From Ammonifex degensii KC4 (GTDB lineage: Bacteria; Bacillota; Desulfotomaculia; Desulfotomaculales; Ammonificaceae), in contig NC_013385.1 in the NCBI RefSeq assembly GCF_000024605.1, forward strand, positions 434,001 to 498,000: a stretch of 64,000 nt of DNA, written 5' to 3'. Numbering within the stretch: position 1 is the first letter of the stretch; each line of letters begins with the position of its first letter. Positions 44,520-56,570 of the stretch are shown here, piece after piece. The notes below the pieces were generated by a model. That model was not told the DNA's origin, searched no databases, and saw only the letters and a program-made list of their open reading frames with translations. A program made the position numbers and the translations under genes.

Positions 44520-44618
44520 ACCGGGAGTACCCTCACGGCCGCAGCCGAAGCCCTGCTGGCCGGTGGTGCGGCGGAAGTTCTGGGGCTGGTACTGGCGGCG
44601 GCCAGAATCCTTGCTTGA
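44520..44618 (+). pseudogene. comF: comF 3' fragment
   Basis: Frame reading TGSTLTAAAEALLAGG and ending ALAAARILA-like VLAAARILA, stop TGA at 44616-44618. This is the end of the PRPP loop and the last helix of ComF-type proteins (usual motif TTGSTL). It is adjacent to hpf and secA, the place comF occupies in Bacillus (comFC-yvyD-secA-prfB), which supports the assignment. Confidence 0.85.
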
Positions 44619-44660
44619 GATCTGGGATTTTCAACAGGGAAACTGTTCTGGTTTGCGGAA

Positions 44661-44675
44661 TCCTTTTCAAAAGGA
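44661..44675. promoter_or_regulatory. Perfect palindrome upstream of hpf
   Basis: TCCTTTT-C-AAAAGGA is a 7-1-7 inverted repeat 28 bases before the hpf start. It could be an operator or part of a promoter region. No clear -35/-10 pair is seen around it. Confidence 0.3.
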
Positions 44676-44702
44676 AATTTTAGTGAAAGAGGGTGGAGGA
44701 GA

Positions 44703-45236
44703 GTGCGCATCACTGTAAGAGGGAAAAATATTGAGGTTACCGAGGCCTTGCGGCAGTACGTGGAGAAAAGGCTGGGGAAACTCGAGCGCTTTGCTAATTA
44801 TCTGGGAGAAGCCCAGGTAGTCCTCTCCCTGGAGCGGGAGAACCACAAGGTGGAGGTCACCATAAATATGAACGGGATGATCCTCCGGGGGGAGGAGGCC
44901 ACGCACGACATGTATGCGGCCATCGATCTAGTGGTGGATAAGCTTGAGCGGCAGATCGAGCGCTACAAGGGCAAGTGGCTGCGGCGCCGGGTGGAAGGAT
45001 CGGCTGCACCATCAACTCCTTACCTGGAGCCTGCCGGAAAGGGGGAAGAAGAGGAGTTCAGGGTGGTGAAGGTCAAGCGCTTCGCCTGGAAGCCGATGAG
45101 TATCAAAGAAGCCATCTTGCAAATGAACCTTTTGGGACACAACTTTTTCGTCTTCACCAACGCCGAAACCGAGCAGGTGAACGTGGTTTACCGCCGCAAG
45201 GACGGTAACTATGGTCTCATCGAGCCCGAAGTTTAG
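44703..45236 (+). CDS. hpf: Long-form ribosome hibernation promoting factor
   Basis: 177 residues. The N-terminal domain (ITVRGKNIEVTEALRQYVEKRLGKLERF) binds the ribosome decoding centre; the C-terminal domain (RVVKVKRFAWKPMSIKEAILQMNLLGHNFFVF onward) dimerises two ribosomes into 100S particles. Length is typical of the long form in Firmicutes. The start is GTG at 44703 after GGTGGAGGAGA. Position between comF and secA matches Bacillus. Confidence 0.95.
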   Translation: MRITVRGKNIEVTEALRQYVEKRLGKLERFANYLGEAQVVLSLERENHKVEVTINMNGMILRGEEATHDMYAAIDLVVDKLERQIERYKGKWLRRRVEGSAAPSTPYLEPAGKGEEEEFRVVKVKRFAWKPMSIKEAILQMNLLGHNFFVFTNAETEQVNVVYRRKDGNYGLIEPEV

Positions 45237-45248
45237 CGGAGGCTTGCA

Positions 45249-45902
45249 ATGGCAGGAAAGTTGCCAGCTTCTCAAAGATCTGCCTGCGAAGAGCTCTTGC
45301 GCCAGATACCGGGGGTGATCTGCGTTCAGGTGCTCCTCACGCCGGCGGAAGAGGTAGAGGCCATCCACCTATTGGTGGCTTCGTCGGCCGACCAGGCTGC
45401 GGTGCGGGAGGAGGTACGAAATATTTTAGAAAAGTTTTACGGGGTGACGATAGAGCCGGAGAAGATCAACATCGACTCCCTGCCCGTTCCCGAAACCGGA
45501 GAGAGTTCGCCTTCCTCATCCGAGCGCCGCTTCCTCCTGGCGGGCCTGCAGGTGAGTCTGGAAGGCTACCGCATGGAGGTCCAGGTGAAAATTAAGGAAG
45601 GAGAGAAGATACTGCAGGGCCAAGCCTCAGGCCCGGCTCACGAGCAGAGCCGCCGCCGCTTGGTGGCCCAGGCCGCCCTTTCCGCCCTCCAGCAGACCCT
45701 GCCCCCGGAATACACCCTGCTTCTGGGGGATCTTACTACCGTTTCTTTGGGGGGAAGGCGGGTGGTGCTGGTAGGGGTAATCCTCTCCTCTGCTTGGGGG
45801 GAGGAGTTCTTGGTGGGTAGCGCCCTGGAGGAAGGTAAGGAACTCGAGGGCGTCGTCCGGGCCGTTTTGGACGCGGTCGACCGCCGGCTGGGAGCTTTAT
45901 AA
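45249..45902 (+). CDS. Conserved protein of unknown function between hpf and secA
   Basis: 217 residues; not recognised. The N-terminal 70 residues (IPGVICVQVLLTPAEEVEAIH, then DQAAVREEVRNILEKFYG) have a beta-alpha-beta ACT-like or ferredoxin-like pattern. A low-complexity linker (residues about 80-92, GESSPSSSE) leads to a second alpha/beta domain with two similar strand-helix halves. No membrane segment, signal or conserved cysteines. It starts ATG at 45249 with GGAGG upstream, 12 bases after hpf, so it shares its transcript. Confidence 0.55.
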   Translation: MAGKLPASQRSACEELLRQIPGVICVQVLLTPAEEVEAIHLLVASSADQAAVREEVRNILEKFYGVTIEPEKINIDSLPVPETGESSPSSSERRFLLAGLQVSLEGYRMEVQVKIKEGEKILQGQASGPAHEQSRRRLVAQAALSALQQTLPPEYTLLLGDLTTVSLGGRRVVLVGVILSSAWGEEFLVGSALEEGKELEGVVRAVLDAVDRRLGAL

Positions 45903-45910
45903 AGCCCTGG

Positions 45911-45940
45911 TTGAACATGGCCTTGGGAAAGTGCTAGAAT
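45911..45940 (+). promoter_or_regulatory. Promoter of secA
   Basis: TTGAAC (45911-45916), 18-base spacer, TAGAAT (45935-45940), 43 bases before the secA start. Good match to the housekeeping consensus. secA would be independent of hpf. Confidence 0.6.
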
Positions 45941-45982
45941 GAAAGTCGGTCTTAGAGGCCCAGAGGCCATGGAGGGAAAATC

Positions 45983-48649
<2,667 letters not shown>

Positions 48650-48653
48650 GACA

Positions 48654-49788
48654 ATGGTTACCGAGTTAGAGAGGGAGCTCGAGGTGCTGGCTGAAAGGCT
48701 TAAGTACCTCGAGGACTCCCTTTGACCTTGCCCAGAAAGAAAAGCGTTTGGCTCTTCTGGAAAAGGAAATGGAGGCGCCTGATTTCTGGCGCGATCTCGC
48801 CCGGGCCCAGGCGGTGACGCAGGAGGTAGCCTCCCTGCGCCAGTGCCTCGGTCGTTTCTACCGCTTGCGGGAGGGGCACGAGGAGCTTTCTGTGCTCCTG
48901 GAGCTGGCAGCGGAGGAAGGAGACGCCCAAGTTCTGGCAGAACTGGCCCAGGATGTAAAAAAACTGGCCGGCGAGATCGAAGACTTAGAAGTGGAGCTGC
49001 TCCTTTCCGGGCCTTACGATGCTTCCAACGCCATTGTTTCCCTGCACGCCGGGGCCGGAGGGACCGACGCTCAGGACTGGGTGGCCATGCTCCTGCGCAT
49101 GTACGCCCGCTGGGCCGAGGCGCACGGCTACCGCATACGGACCCTGGATCTCCTGACCGGGGAGGAAGCAGGGATAAAGAGCGTCACTTTTGAGGTTATA
49201 GGTCCCAGAGCCTACGGCTACCTCAAGGCAGAAAGGGGAGTGCACCGGCTGATCCGCATCTCCCCCTTCGACGCCAGCGGCCGACGACACACTTCTTTTG
49301 CCTCGGTGGATGTCTTGCCGGCGGTCAAGGACGACACGGAGATAAAGATAGCGCCGGAGGAGTTGCGGATCGACACCTTCCGGGCCAGCGGTGCCGGCGG
49401 CCAGCACGTGAACAAGACGGAGACGGCGGTCAGGATCACCCACCTGCCGACGGGGATAACGGTTACCTGCCAGAGCGAGCGTTCGCAGTCGGCCAACAAG
49501 GCGGCAGCCATGGAGATCTTGCGCGCCCGCCTTTTGGACCTGAAGATAAAGGAGCGCGAGAAGGAATTGGCAGCCCTGCGGGGGGAAGTGAAGGAAATCG
49601 CGTGGGGTAACCAGATTCGCACCTACGTCCTTCATCCTTACACCTTGGTCAAGGACCACCGTACCGGCGTGGAGCGGCGCGACATCCAGGCGGTGCTCGA
49701 CGGGGACATTGACGATTTCATCCGGGCTTACTTAAAAGTGGAGGCCCGGAAGCAGGCCGAGGCGGCCAAGGCAGCAGGAATGAGATAG
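48654..49788 (+). CDS. prfB: Peptide chain release factor 2, with programmed +1 frameshift
   Basis: RF2 ends translation at UAA and UGA. The first 23 codons (ATG at 48654) end in CTT TGA C; the main frame continues from GAC at 48724 for about 355 residues. The anticodon-like SPF loop (LIRISPFDASGRRHTSFASV) and GGQ (ASGAGGQHVNKTETAVRI) are present. The frameshift makes RF2 regulate its own synthesis. Annotation from a single frame would call only 48748-49788. Four bases separate it from secA. Confidence 0.95.
48720..48726 (+). promoter_or_regulatory. prfB programmed frameshift site CTTTGAC
   Basis: CTT TGA C is the conserved RF2 slippery sequence with the in-frame UGA. A Shine-Dalgarno-like GAGGA lies five bases before CTT and can assist the +1 shift. 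Confidence 0.92.
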
Positions 49789-49800
49789 CGGGGTCGGGCA

Positions 49801-50664
49801 GTGCGGGAGAACTGGAAGGATACCGGCCGGGACATAGTTCTGATCCTTGCAGGTACGGTGGTCATGGCCCTGGGCCTCGATCTTTTCTTGGTTCCCAATA
49901 AGATTGCCGCCGGAGGGGTAAGCGGGTTAGCTACGGTTCTGCACTATACTTTACATCTGCCGGTGGGGGCGGTAATGCTGGCTTTAAACGTCCCCATCTT
50001 TATTTGGGGATTCTGGCGCCTCGGCTGGGGAGTGGGCTTCCGTTCTATTTTGGGAACCATCGTTTTTTCTGCGGCGGTGGACTCGCTGGCGCCGGTTGTT
50101 TCTGCCCTCACCCACGATACCCTCTTGGCCAGCCTCTACGGTGGGGTGGTGCTGGGGCTTGGCCTAGCCCTCGTTTACCGGGGCAGGGGCTCTACTGGCG
50201 GAACGGCTCTAGTGGCTGCCATCCTGCGCAGCTACACCGGGGTCAACGTGGGGCAGCTCCTCTTTTTGGTGGACGGAGCGGTGGTGGCCACGGCGGGGAT
50301 AGCCTTCCGCTCGGCTGAACTAGCCATGTACGCCCTTTTATCACTTTTCATCTCTTCCTGGGTCATCGATCTCATTCAGGAAGGTATGAGCGACGCCAAG
50401 GCTTTCCTTATAATTTCGGATAAGCATGCCGCTATTGCCCAGGCCGTGCTCCAGGATCTTGACCGGGGGGTAACCCTGTGGGAGGGACGGGGAGGCTACA
50501 CGGGCAAAACACGCACCCTGCTTCTGGCGGTAGTCTCCCGTTCGGAGGTGCCGCGCCTCAAAGAGACGGTTTACCGGATAGATCCCAGGGCCTTCATCAT
50601 CTTGGCCGACGTGCACGAGGTAATAGGGGAAGGTTTTAAGGAGCTCGACAAGAAAATCTATTGA
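49801..50664 (+). CDS. YitT family membrane protein (DUF161/DUF2179)
   Basis: 287 residues. Five to six membrane helices in the first 190 residues, with the family signatures [22 protein letters not shown] and [19 protein letters not shown] cytoplasmic DUF2179 domain (about 200-285) contains [15 protein letters not shown], and [19 protein letters not shown] ends the protein. Function unknown; transport or signalling is often suggested. The start is GTG at 49801, 12 bases after prfB. Confidence 0.88.
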   Translation: MRENWKDTGRDIVLILAGTVVMALGLDLFLVPNKIAAGGVSGLATVLHYTLHLPVGAVMLALNVPIFIWGFWRLGWGVGFRSILGTIVFSAAVDSLAPVVSALTHDTLLASLYGGVVLGLGLALVYRGRGSTGGTALVAAILRSYTGVNVGQLLFLVDGAVVATAGIAFRSAELAMYALLSLFISSWVIDLIQEGMSDAKAFLIISDKHAAIAQAVLQDLDRGVTLWEGRGGYTGKTRTLLLAVVSRSEVPRLKETVYRIDPRAFIILADVHEVIGEGFKELDKKIY

Positions 50665-50680
50665 GAGGGGAAGGGGAGGC

Positions 50681-51502
50681 ATGAACCGGGAGGAACTGAT
50701 TGAGCAACTAAAGGCAAAGGCGAAAGAGATAAGGCGGCACATCATAAGGATGACGGCGGCAGCAGGATCGGGCCATCCAGGGGGTTCCCTTTCGGCCACG
50801 GACATAGTGACCGCCCTTTACTTTGCCGTTTTGCGGCTCAACCCCGGCAACCCTAACGATCCCGACCGCGACCGCTTTATCCTTTCCAAGGGGCACGCTG
50901 CCCCCTTACTTTATGCGGCTTTGGCCGAGCGCGGTTTCTTTCCACTGGCAGAGCTCCTGACCTTGCGCAAGCTGGGGAGCCGGCTGCAGGGGCATCCCGA
51001 CATGCGCAAGTTGCCGGGGGTGGAGATGTCCACCGGTTCGTTAGGTCAGGGCCTGTCGGTCGGGGTGGGGATGGCGCTGGCCGCCCGTCTTGATGGGAGA
51101 GACTACCGGGTCTACGTCCTCTTGGGGGACGGGGAGTGCCAGGAGGGACAGGTCTGGGAGGCGGCCATGGCGGCGGCCCATTACCGGCTGGACAACCTCA
51201 TCGCTTTCCTGGACTACAACGGTCTGCAAATAGACGGGCCGGTGGCGGAAGTGATGAACCTCGAGCCTTTGGCGGAGAAGTGGCGGGCCTTTGGCTGGCA
51301 CGTGCAGGAGATAGACGGGCATAACTTCGCCGAGATTCTGGACGCAGTAGCCCGGGCCCAGGAGGTCAAAGGCAAACCCAACATGATCATCGCCCGAACG
51401 GTCAAGGGCAAAGGGGTCTCCTTTATGGAAAACCAGGTGGACTGGCACGGTGTGGCTCCCAAGCCGGAGCAGGTGGAGATAGCCCTGGCGGAGCTGGAGT
51501 AA
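50681..51502 (+). CDS. Transketolase, N-terminal subunit
   Basis: 273 residues: the thiamine-diphosphate binding half of a split transketolase. [54 protein letters not shown] and the GDG-x25-N motif ([20 protein letters not shown], ending LDYNGLQ) are present. It moves two-carbon units in the non-oxidative pentose phosphate pathway. Starts ATG at 50681 after GGGGAGGC, 16 bases after yitT, and is followed closely by the C-terminal subunit. Confidence 0.94.
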   Translation: MNREELIEQLKAKAKEIRRHIIRMTAAAGSGHPGGSLSATDIVTALYFAVLRLNPGNPNDPDRDRFILSKGHAAPLLYAALAERGFFPLAELLTLRKLGSRLQGHPDMRKLPGVEMSTGSLGQGLSVGVGMALAARLDGRDYRVYVLLGDGECQEGQVWEAAMAAAHYRLDNLIAFLDYNGLQIDGPVAEVMNLEPLAEKWRAFGWHVQEIDGHNFAEILDAVARAQEVKGKPNMIIARTVKGKGVSFMENQVDWHGVAPKPEQVEIALAELE

Positions 51503-51516
51503 GGGGGAGAAAGACA

Positions 51517-52473
51517 GTGGCGGAAAAGATCGCGACGCGGGACGCTTACGGCAAAGCGCTGGTGGAACTGGGTGAGGAGTGGCCAGAGGTAGTGGTTCTG
51601 GATGCCGATCTGGCCAAGTCGACCAAGACCATCCTCTTTAAAAAGCGTTTCCCCGAGCGCTTTTTCGACTTCGGGGTGGCGGAGCAAAACATGTTCGGCG
51701 TGGCCGCGGGCCTGGCGGCGGCCGGCAAAATACCTTTCTGCTCCACCTTTGCCGTTTTTGCGGCGGGGCGGGCTTTCGACCAGATAAGGCAGAGCATTGC
51801 CTATCCCCGGCTTAACGTCAAAATCGGTGCCAGCCACGCCGGGATAACGGTGGGAGAAGACGGGGCTTCCCACCAGGCTATAGAGGACCTGGCTTTAATG
51901 CGGGCCTTGCCGGGGATGACCGTCTTCGTCCCCGCCGACGCGGTGGAGACCTACGGTGCCGTCCGGGCGGCTTTAGAGATCGACGGGCCCGTTTACATCC
52001 GCCTGGGAAGGGCTCCCGTGCCCGTAATTCACGGCCCCGACTTTGTCTTCCGGCCCGGGGAGGCCGTGTGCCTGCGCGAAGGAAAAGATGCCACTATAAT
52101 AGCCACAGGCATCATGGTGGCTCAGGCCCTGGAGGCGGCGCAGGCTTTGGCCGCAGAAGGGATAGAGGTGCGGGTGCTCGACATGCACACTCTCAAACCC
52201 CTCGACGCTGCCGCGGTGGTCCGGGCAGCTCTGGAGACGGGGGCGGTGGTCACGGCGGAGGAGCACAACATCATCGGGGGCCTGGGCAGCGCGGTGGCGG
52301 AGGTCCTGGGCGAGGAGTGCCCCGTCCCCTTGAAGCGAGTGGGCATAAGGGATGTCTTCGGCGAGTCGGGCAAGCCGGAGGAGCTGCTAAAAAAATACGG
52401 TCTCACCCCTGCCCACCTGGTGGAGGCGGTCAAGGAAGTCATCAGCCGTAAGAAAAGCCTTTTCCACCGCTAG
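51517..52473 (+). CDS. Transketolase, C-terminal subunit
   Basis: 318 residues with the pyrimidine-binding domain (DADLAKSTKT, and FDFGVAEQNMFGVAAGLAAAG with the catalytic Glu) and the transketolase C-terminal domain (AEEHNIIGGLGSAVAEVLGEE). Forms a heteromer with the upstream subunit, 14 bases away. The split arrangement is common in archaea and clostridia. The start is GTG at 51517 after AAGGGGGAG. Confidence 0.94.
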   Translation: MAEKIATRDAYGKALVELGEEWPEVVVLDADLAKSTKTILFKKRFPERFFDFGVAEQNMFGVAAGLAAAGKIPFCSTFAVFAAGRAFDQIRQSIAYPRLNVKIGASHAGITVGEDGASHQAIEDLALMRALPGMTVFVPADAVETYGAVRAALEIDGPVYIRLGRAPVPVIHGPDFVFRPGEAVCLREGKDATIIATGIMVAQALEAAQALAAEGIEVRVLDMHTLKPLDAAAVVRAALETGAVVTAEEHNIIGGLGSAVAEVLGEECPVPLKRVGIRDVFGESGKPEELLKKYGLTPAHLVEAVKEVISRKKSLFHR

Positions 52474-52578
52474 CCTATTTTCTTCCGGTTGCAATTTGTT
52501 CGCGTCACTTTAAGAAAGGAGTTGCCTTCCCGATGTCGAATAAAGAGAGAAACCCCCGCGATCGGGGAGGTGGTTCCT

Positions 52579-53268
52579 TTGATAAGATTCTGCAATGTTA
52601 CCAAAATTTACCCCAACGGCGTACGGGCCCTAATCGATGTGAGTTTCAGCATAGAGCGGGGGGAGTTCGTCTTTGTGGTAGGCCCGAGCGGCGCGGGCAA
52701 GACCACTCTGACCAAGCTCATTTGCCGAGAGGAGTTGCCCACGCGCGGACAGGTGCTGGTTAACGGCAAGAACGTGGCGCGCCTGCGCCCGAATGAGGTG
52801 GCCAACCTGCGCCAGCGCATCGGCATGGTCTTTCAGGATTTCCGTCTTTTACCCCGTAAGACGGTTTTCGAAAATGTGGCTCTGGCACTAGAGATAGCTG
52901 GGGCTTCGTGGAGGGAAATCCGCAAAAGGGTACCGGAGGTTTTAGCCAAGGTGGGCCTGGAAGACAAAGCCCGCTGTTTTCCCCACCAACTCTCCGGCGG
53001 CGAGCAGCAGCGGGTGGCCATAGCGCGGGCTCTGGTCAACCGCCCTTTTCTTCTCATGGCCGACGAGCCCACGGGGAACCTGGATCCCCAGACTTCCTGG
53101 GACTTACTTCAGCTCCTTCTCAAAATCAACGAGGAAGGGACTACCGTGCTCATGGTGACCCATGCCTGGGACCTGGTGCAGCTGGTGGGCAAGCGGGTCA
53201 TAAGCCTGCAGGAAGGACGACTGACCGAGGAACTTCCAGCCTGGGGGAATTACCGTTATGGTACTTAG
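52579..53268 (+). CDS. ftsE: Cell-division ABC ATPase FtsE
   Basis: With FtsX it transmits signals across the membrane to peptidoglycan hydrolase activators. 229 residues from TTG at 52579, 5 bases after GGGGAGGTGG; an upstream in-frame extension to 52489 is not family-like. Walker [16 protein letters not shown]-loop [17 protein letters not shown], signature [15 protein letters not shown], Walker [14 protein letters not shown] and switch His (MVTHAWDL). Its end overlaps ftsX by 11 bases. Confidence 0.94.
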   Translation: MIRFCNVTKIYPNGVRALIDVSFSIERGEFVFVVGPSGAGKTTLTKLICREELPTRGQVLVNGKNVARLRPNEVANLRQRIGMVFQDFRLLPRKTVFENVALALEIAGASWREIRKRVPEVLAKVGLEDKARCFPHQLSGGEQQRVAIARALVNRPFLLMADEPTGNLDPQTSWDLLQLLLKINEEGTTVLMVTHAWDLVQLVGKRVISLQEGRLTEELPAWGNYRYGT

Positions 53269-54148
53269 GTTCCTCTGGCGCTGGGTTAAAGAAGCAGTTG
53301 TCAACCTGACGCGCAACCTCTGGCTGGCCACCTCTGCCGTGGGCATGATAGCGGTGGCGGTTTTCCTCCTGGGTTTCATCGTCCTCCTGGCCCTCAACGC
53401 GGCTCACTTCGCGCGCACGGTGGAGAAAGGTCTGGAAATCGCCGTCTTCCTCAAAGACGGACTCAAGTCAACCGAGCGCGAGGAACTGGCCCAGAAGCTG
53501 GCCCAGATAGAAGGCGTGGCTAAAGTAGAGTTTGTCTCGCGCCAGGAGGCCTTGGAAAAGTTGCGCCGGGAGCTGGGGGAGAATAGCGACCTTTTGCGGG
53601 GTCTGGATAAGAACAACCCTCTGCCCGATTCCTTCCGCCTGTTTCCCCGACAACCCCAGCTCGTGCCCCTCATAGCTAAAGAGGCGGCTGCTCTGCCGGG
53701 AGTAGAAAAGGTCCGTTACGGCGAAGAAGTGGTGGAGAAACTCCTGCGCATCACCAACTGGATACGTTGGGCGGCGGCGGGTTTGGTGCTGCTCTTTGCA
53801 GTAGCGGCCGTTTTCCTCACTGTGACCACCATACGCCTCTCCATCCTCAACCGGGGCGAGGAGATAAGCATCATGAAGCTCTTGGGGGCCACCAACTGGT
53901 TCGTGCGTGGCCCCTTCATGTGCGAAGGGTTGATCATAGGGTTCTTAGGCGCCGGCCTGGCTACCGGTTTCTTGGCCTGGGGTTACTGGTCCTTGCTCTT
54001 GCACCTGGAGGAAACGACCCTACTCTTTTTCCGCCCGGTAAGCGAGGCCAAAACCTTGATCACCTTGTACCTCTCCCTGCTTTCAAGCGGGGTTTTCCTG
54101 GGGGGGCTTTCCTCGTTTATCTCTGTACGCCGCTTCTTGGCAGTCTGA
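53258..54148 (+). CDS. ftsX: Cell-division permease-like protein FtsX
   Basis: 296 residues, four membrane helices: one near residues 25-50 (FLLGFIVLLALNAAHFA), an extracytoplasmic domain of about 120 residues carrying SRQEALEKLRREL and the FRLFPRQP region, then three helices at the C-terminal FtsX domain (LSILNRGEEISIMKLLGATNWFVRGPF). It passes FtsE ATP hydrolysis to hydrolase activators such as the following gene product. ATG at 53258. Confidence 0.94.
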   Translation: MVLRFLWRWVKEAVVNLTRNLWLATSAVGMIAVAVFLLGFIVLLALNAAHFARTVEKGLEIAVFLKDGLKSTEREELAQKLAQIEGVAKVEFVSRQEALEKLRRELGENSDLLRGLDKNNPLPDSFRLFPRQPQLVPLIAKEAAALPGVEKVRYGEEVVEKLLRITNWIRWAAAGLVLLFAVAAVFLTVTTIRLSILNRGEEISIMKLLGATNWFVRGPFMCEGLIIGFLGAGLATGFLAWGYWSLLLHLEETTLLFFRPVSEAKTLITLYLSLLSSGVFLGGLSSFISVRRFLAV

Positions 54149-54160
54149 AGGAGGGAGAGT

Positions 54161-55279
54161 GTGCGGCGCCTTGTCGCTTTTGTGCTTTTAGTGACGGTAA
54201 GTTTAACCTCCTTTTTCTGGTCCACTGCCTGGGGAGAAAGCTTAACCGACCGCCTGCAGCAGACCCGCACTAGGATTCAGGAGAAGCGCCAAGAGGCCAA
54301 TGCCACCAAGATGACCATAGAAAGCCTCAGCGCTCAGCTTTCCTCCCTTAACGCTTCTATCGAGGCCAAGGAGAGGGAGCGGCAGGCGCTGGAGAGAGAA
54401 CTCCAGCAGGTAGAAGAAGAGCTTAAAAAGGCAGAAGAACAGGTGAAGCTGGCCGAGGCGCGCCTGCGGGAAGCGGAAGAGGTTTTTAACATGCGGCTGC
54501 GCGGCCTCTACGAGGAGGGACAGGTAAGCTACCTGGAGGTGCTCTTGGGGGCCAACAGCTTCAGCGATTTCATCACACGGCTGGAACTGCTGCGCCATGT
54601 TTTAGCCTTTGATGCCGAGCTGATCAAAGAAATTAAGGCCCGGCGCGCAGAGCTAGAGGCCCATAAAGCCAGGGTGCAGGCTCAGCACCAGCGCCTGCTG
54701 GCTTTACGCAATCAGCAGGAAGCGGTCATAAGGGCACTGGCTGCCCAGCAAGAGGAGAAAAAGGCTCTGTTGGCTCAGGCTCAGAGCCAGCTGCAGCAGC
54801 TCCAGGCGGAGCTTGACGCCCTGGAGGCGCAGGAAAGGGAGATTCTCCGCCAGATTGCCCTGGCAAGGGCCCGACGAACGAGCCGGGCCGAAGGGGCCTT
54901 GCTTTGGCCGGTTCCTGGCTACTACTCTGTCTCTTCCGGCTTCGGCTACCGCCGTCATCCCATACTGGGGGATGTCCGCTTCCACTCCGGTATCGATATT
55001 CCTGCTCCTACCGGGGCACCGGTGGTGGCCGCGCAGGACGGAACAGTCATCTACGTGGGCACTCTCCGGGGCTACGGGCTGGTGGTGATGGTCGATCATG
55101 GCGGAGGACTTACTACCCTCTATGCTCACCTCTCGGCCACGGCGGTAAGTGAGGGGCAGGAAGTGAAGAAGGGGAAGCCGATAGGTTCGGTAGGGGCCAC
55201 CGGTTTGGCTACCGGCCCACATCTCCATTTTGAGGTGAGAGTAAACGGCGTCCCACAGGATCCCGCCGGCTACGTATAG
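54161..55279 (+). CDS. EnvC/NlpD-like M23 peptidase or hydrolase activator with coiled coil
   Basis: 372 residues: a signal peptide ([22 protein letters not shown]), a coiled coil of about 200 residues (residues about 25-240, rich in E, L, Q and R), then a LytM/M23 domain with [43 protein letters not shown] and GPHLHFEVR. The zinc ligands H, D, H, H appear present, so it may be an active endopeptidase rather than a pure activator. Its position after ftsEX matches known FtsEX-regulated hydrolases. Starts GTG at 54161 after GGAGGGAGA. Confidence 0.9.
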   Translation: MRRLVAFVLLVTVSLTSFFWSTAWGESLTDRLQQTRTRIQEKRQEANATKMTIESLSAQLSSLNASIEAKERERQALERELQQVEEELKKAEEQVKLAEARLREAEEVFNMRLRGLYEEGQVSYLEVLLGANSFSDFITRLELLRHVLAFDAELIKEIKARRAELEAHKARVQAQHQRLLALRNQQEAVIRALAAQQEEKKALLAQAQSQLQQLQAELDALEAQEREILRQIALARARRTSRAEGALLWPVPGYYSVSSGFGYRRHPILGDVRFHSGIDIPAPTGAPVVAAQDGTVIYVGTLRGYGLVVMVDHGGGLTTLYAHLSATAVSEGQEVKKGKPIGSVGATGLATGPHLHFEVRVNGVPQDPAGYV

Positions 55280-55284
55280 AAAGT

Positions 55285-55336
55285 AATACTCGCCCCAAAG
55301 GCTCTTAAAAGGCGGAAGGGGCGAGTATTTTATTTT
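55285..55336 (+). terminator. Intrinsic terminator after the envC-like gene
   Basis: AATACTCGCCCC (55285-55296) and GGGGCGAGTATT (55318-55329) form a perfect 12-base stem followed by TTATTTTG. It separates the ftsEX-envC unit from ctpA. Confidence 0.85.
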
Positions 55337-55367
55337 GATGCAGAAATTTTGACGGGGTAGGAGGTTT

Positions 55368-56555
55368 TTGGTAAAAGTGTACACTTCGAGCAAGCGCTGG
55401 TTTTTAGGCGTTATCCTGGCGTTGGCCCTCTTCCTCCTGGGCCTGGGAGGGGGGCTTTATCTAGGTTTAGGGGTTAATAAAAATGGGCAGCTGGCCAACC
55501 TTTTGGAAGTCATGCGCCTCATCAGCCAAAACTATGTAGAGGAGGTCAGCTGGTCGCGGCTTATAGAAGGGGCAATAAAGGGGGCGGTGGAGTCCCTGCA
55601 CGACCCTTATTCAGCCTACCTCGACCCTTCTACCTTTACCCAGCTGCGGGAGCAGATAAGGGGAAGCTTCGGCGGGGTGGGGCTGGTGGTGGGGCTCAAG
55701 GATCACCAGCTAACCGTCCTGCGCACTTTCCCCGACACTCCGGCAGGCAGGGCGGGGATAGAACCGGGGGATGTCATCACTTCCATAAATGGGCGGCAGA
55801 CCAAGGGGATAGACTTAGAGACGGCGGTGGGCTTGATAAGGGGGCCGGTGGGGACCGAGGTCACCTTGACCCTCTACCGCCCGCAAAAAGGCTCCTTTGA
55901 GCTTACCCTCCGGCGGGAGGAAATTGCCGTGCCTACCGTGGAAGCGAAAATGCTCACCGACAAAATAGGCTATGTGGCCGTAAGCCAGTTCACGGAGCGC
56001 ACACCGGAAGAGCTTGGCCAGGCGCTGAGGGACCTGCAAAAGAAGGGGATGATGGGACTTATCTTGGATCTTCGCGACAACCCCGGTGGGGAACTCGTGG
56101 CGGCGGTGAAGGTGGCGGAGTTCTTCGTGCCGGCGGGACCAGTGGTCTACATCGACTACCGCAACCGGGAAGCCGAAGTCTACCGGGCCAGCGGGCGCCG
56201 TATAGACCTCCCTCTGGTGGTGCTGGTTAACGGCAACAGCGCCAGCGCGGCGGAGATTGTGGCGGCAGCCATCAAAGAGACCGGTTCCGGCGTCTTGGTA
56301 GGCACGCGAACCTTCGGCAAGGGGGTGGTACAGACCGTCTATCCTCTGCGCAACGGCGCTGGGCTCAAGCTCACCACAGCCCGTTACTTGACGCCGCTTA
56401 AGCATGACATCAACAAAATCGGGGTGGAACCCACGGTCCTGGTGGAGCAGCCGCCGGATACCTCCACCGACCTGCAGCTATCCAAGGCGCAGGAAATACT
56501 CCTCCAGAAAATGTCTCAGACTGCCGGGCGAAAGTTCGGACTAAAGGCTAGCTAA
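55368..56555 (+). CDS. C-terminal processing peptidase CtpA/CtpB (S41)
   Basis: 395 residues with an N-terminal membrane anchor (FLGVILALALFLLGLGGGLYLG), a PDZ domain (FGGVGLVVGLKDHQL to about 200), and the S41 serine protease domain with the expected nucleophile S293 (NSASAAEI) and base K318 (FGKGVVQT). Such proteases act outside the membrane; in Bacillus CtpB controls sporulation. No peptidoglycan-binding C-terminal domain. The start is TTG at 55368 (AGGAGG upstream) after the terminator. The following gene is 15 bases away. Confidence 0.93.
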   Translation: MVKVYTSSKRWFLGVILALALFLLGLGGGLYLGLGVNKNGQLANLLEVMRLISQNYVEEVSWSRLIEGAIKGAVESLHDPYSAYLDPSTFTQLREQIRGSFGGVGLVVGLKDHQLTVLRTFPDTPAGRAGIEPGDVITSINGRQTKGIDLETAVGLIRGPVGTEVTLTLYRPQKGSFELTLRREEIAVPTVEAKMLTDKIGYVAVSQFTERTPEELGQALRDLQKKGMMGLILDLRDNPGGELVAAVKVAEFFVPAGPVVYIDYRNREAEVYRASGRRIDLPLVVLVNGNSASAAEIVAAAIKETGSGVLVGTRTFGKGVVQTVYPLRNGAGLKLTTARYLTPLKHDINKIGVEPTVLVEQPPDTSTDLQLSKAQEILLQKMSQTAGRKFGLKAS

Positions 56556-56570
56556 AAGAAGGTAAGAGGC

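Noticed and set aside
50681-52473. 1-deoxyxylulose-5-phosphate synthase split in two
   Set aside because: The two ORFs match transketolase halves ([16 protein letters not shown] and FDFGVAEQNM) in order and size. DXS has a different central arrangement and is not split this way.
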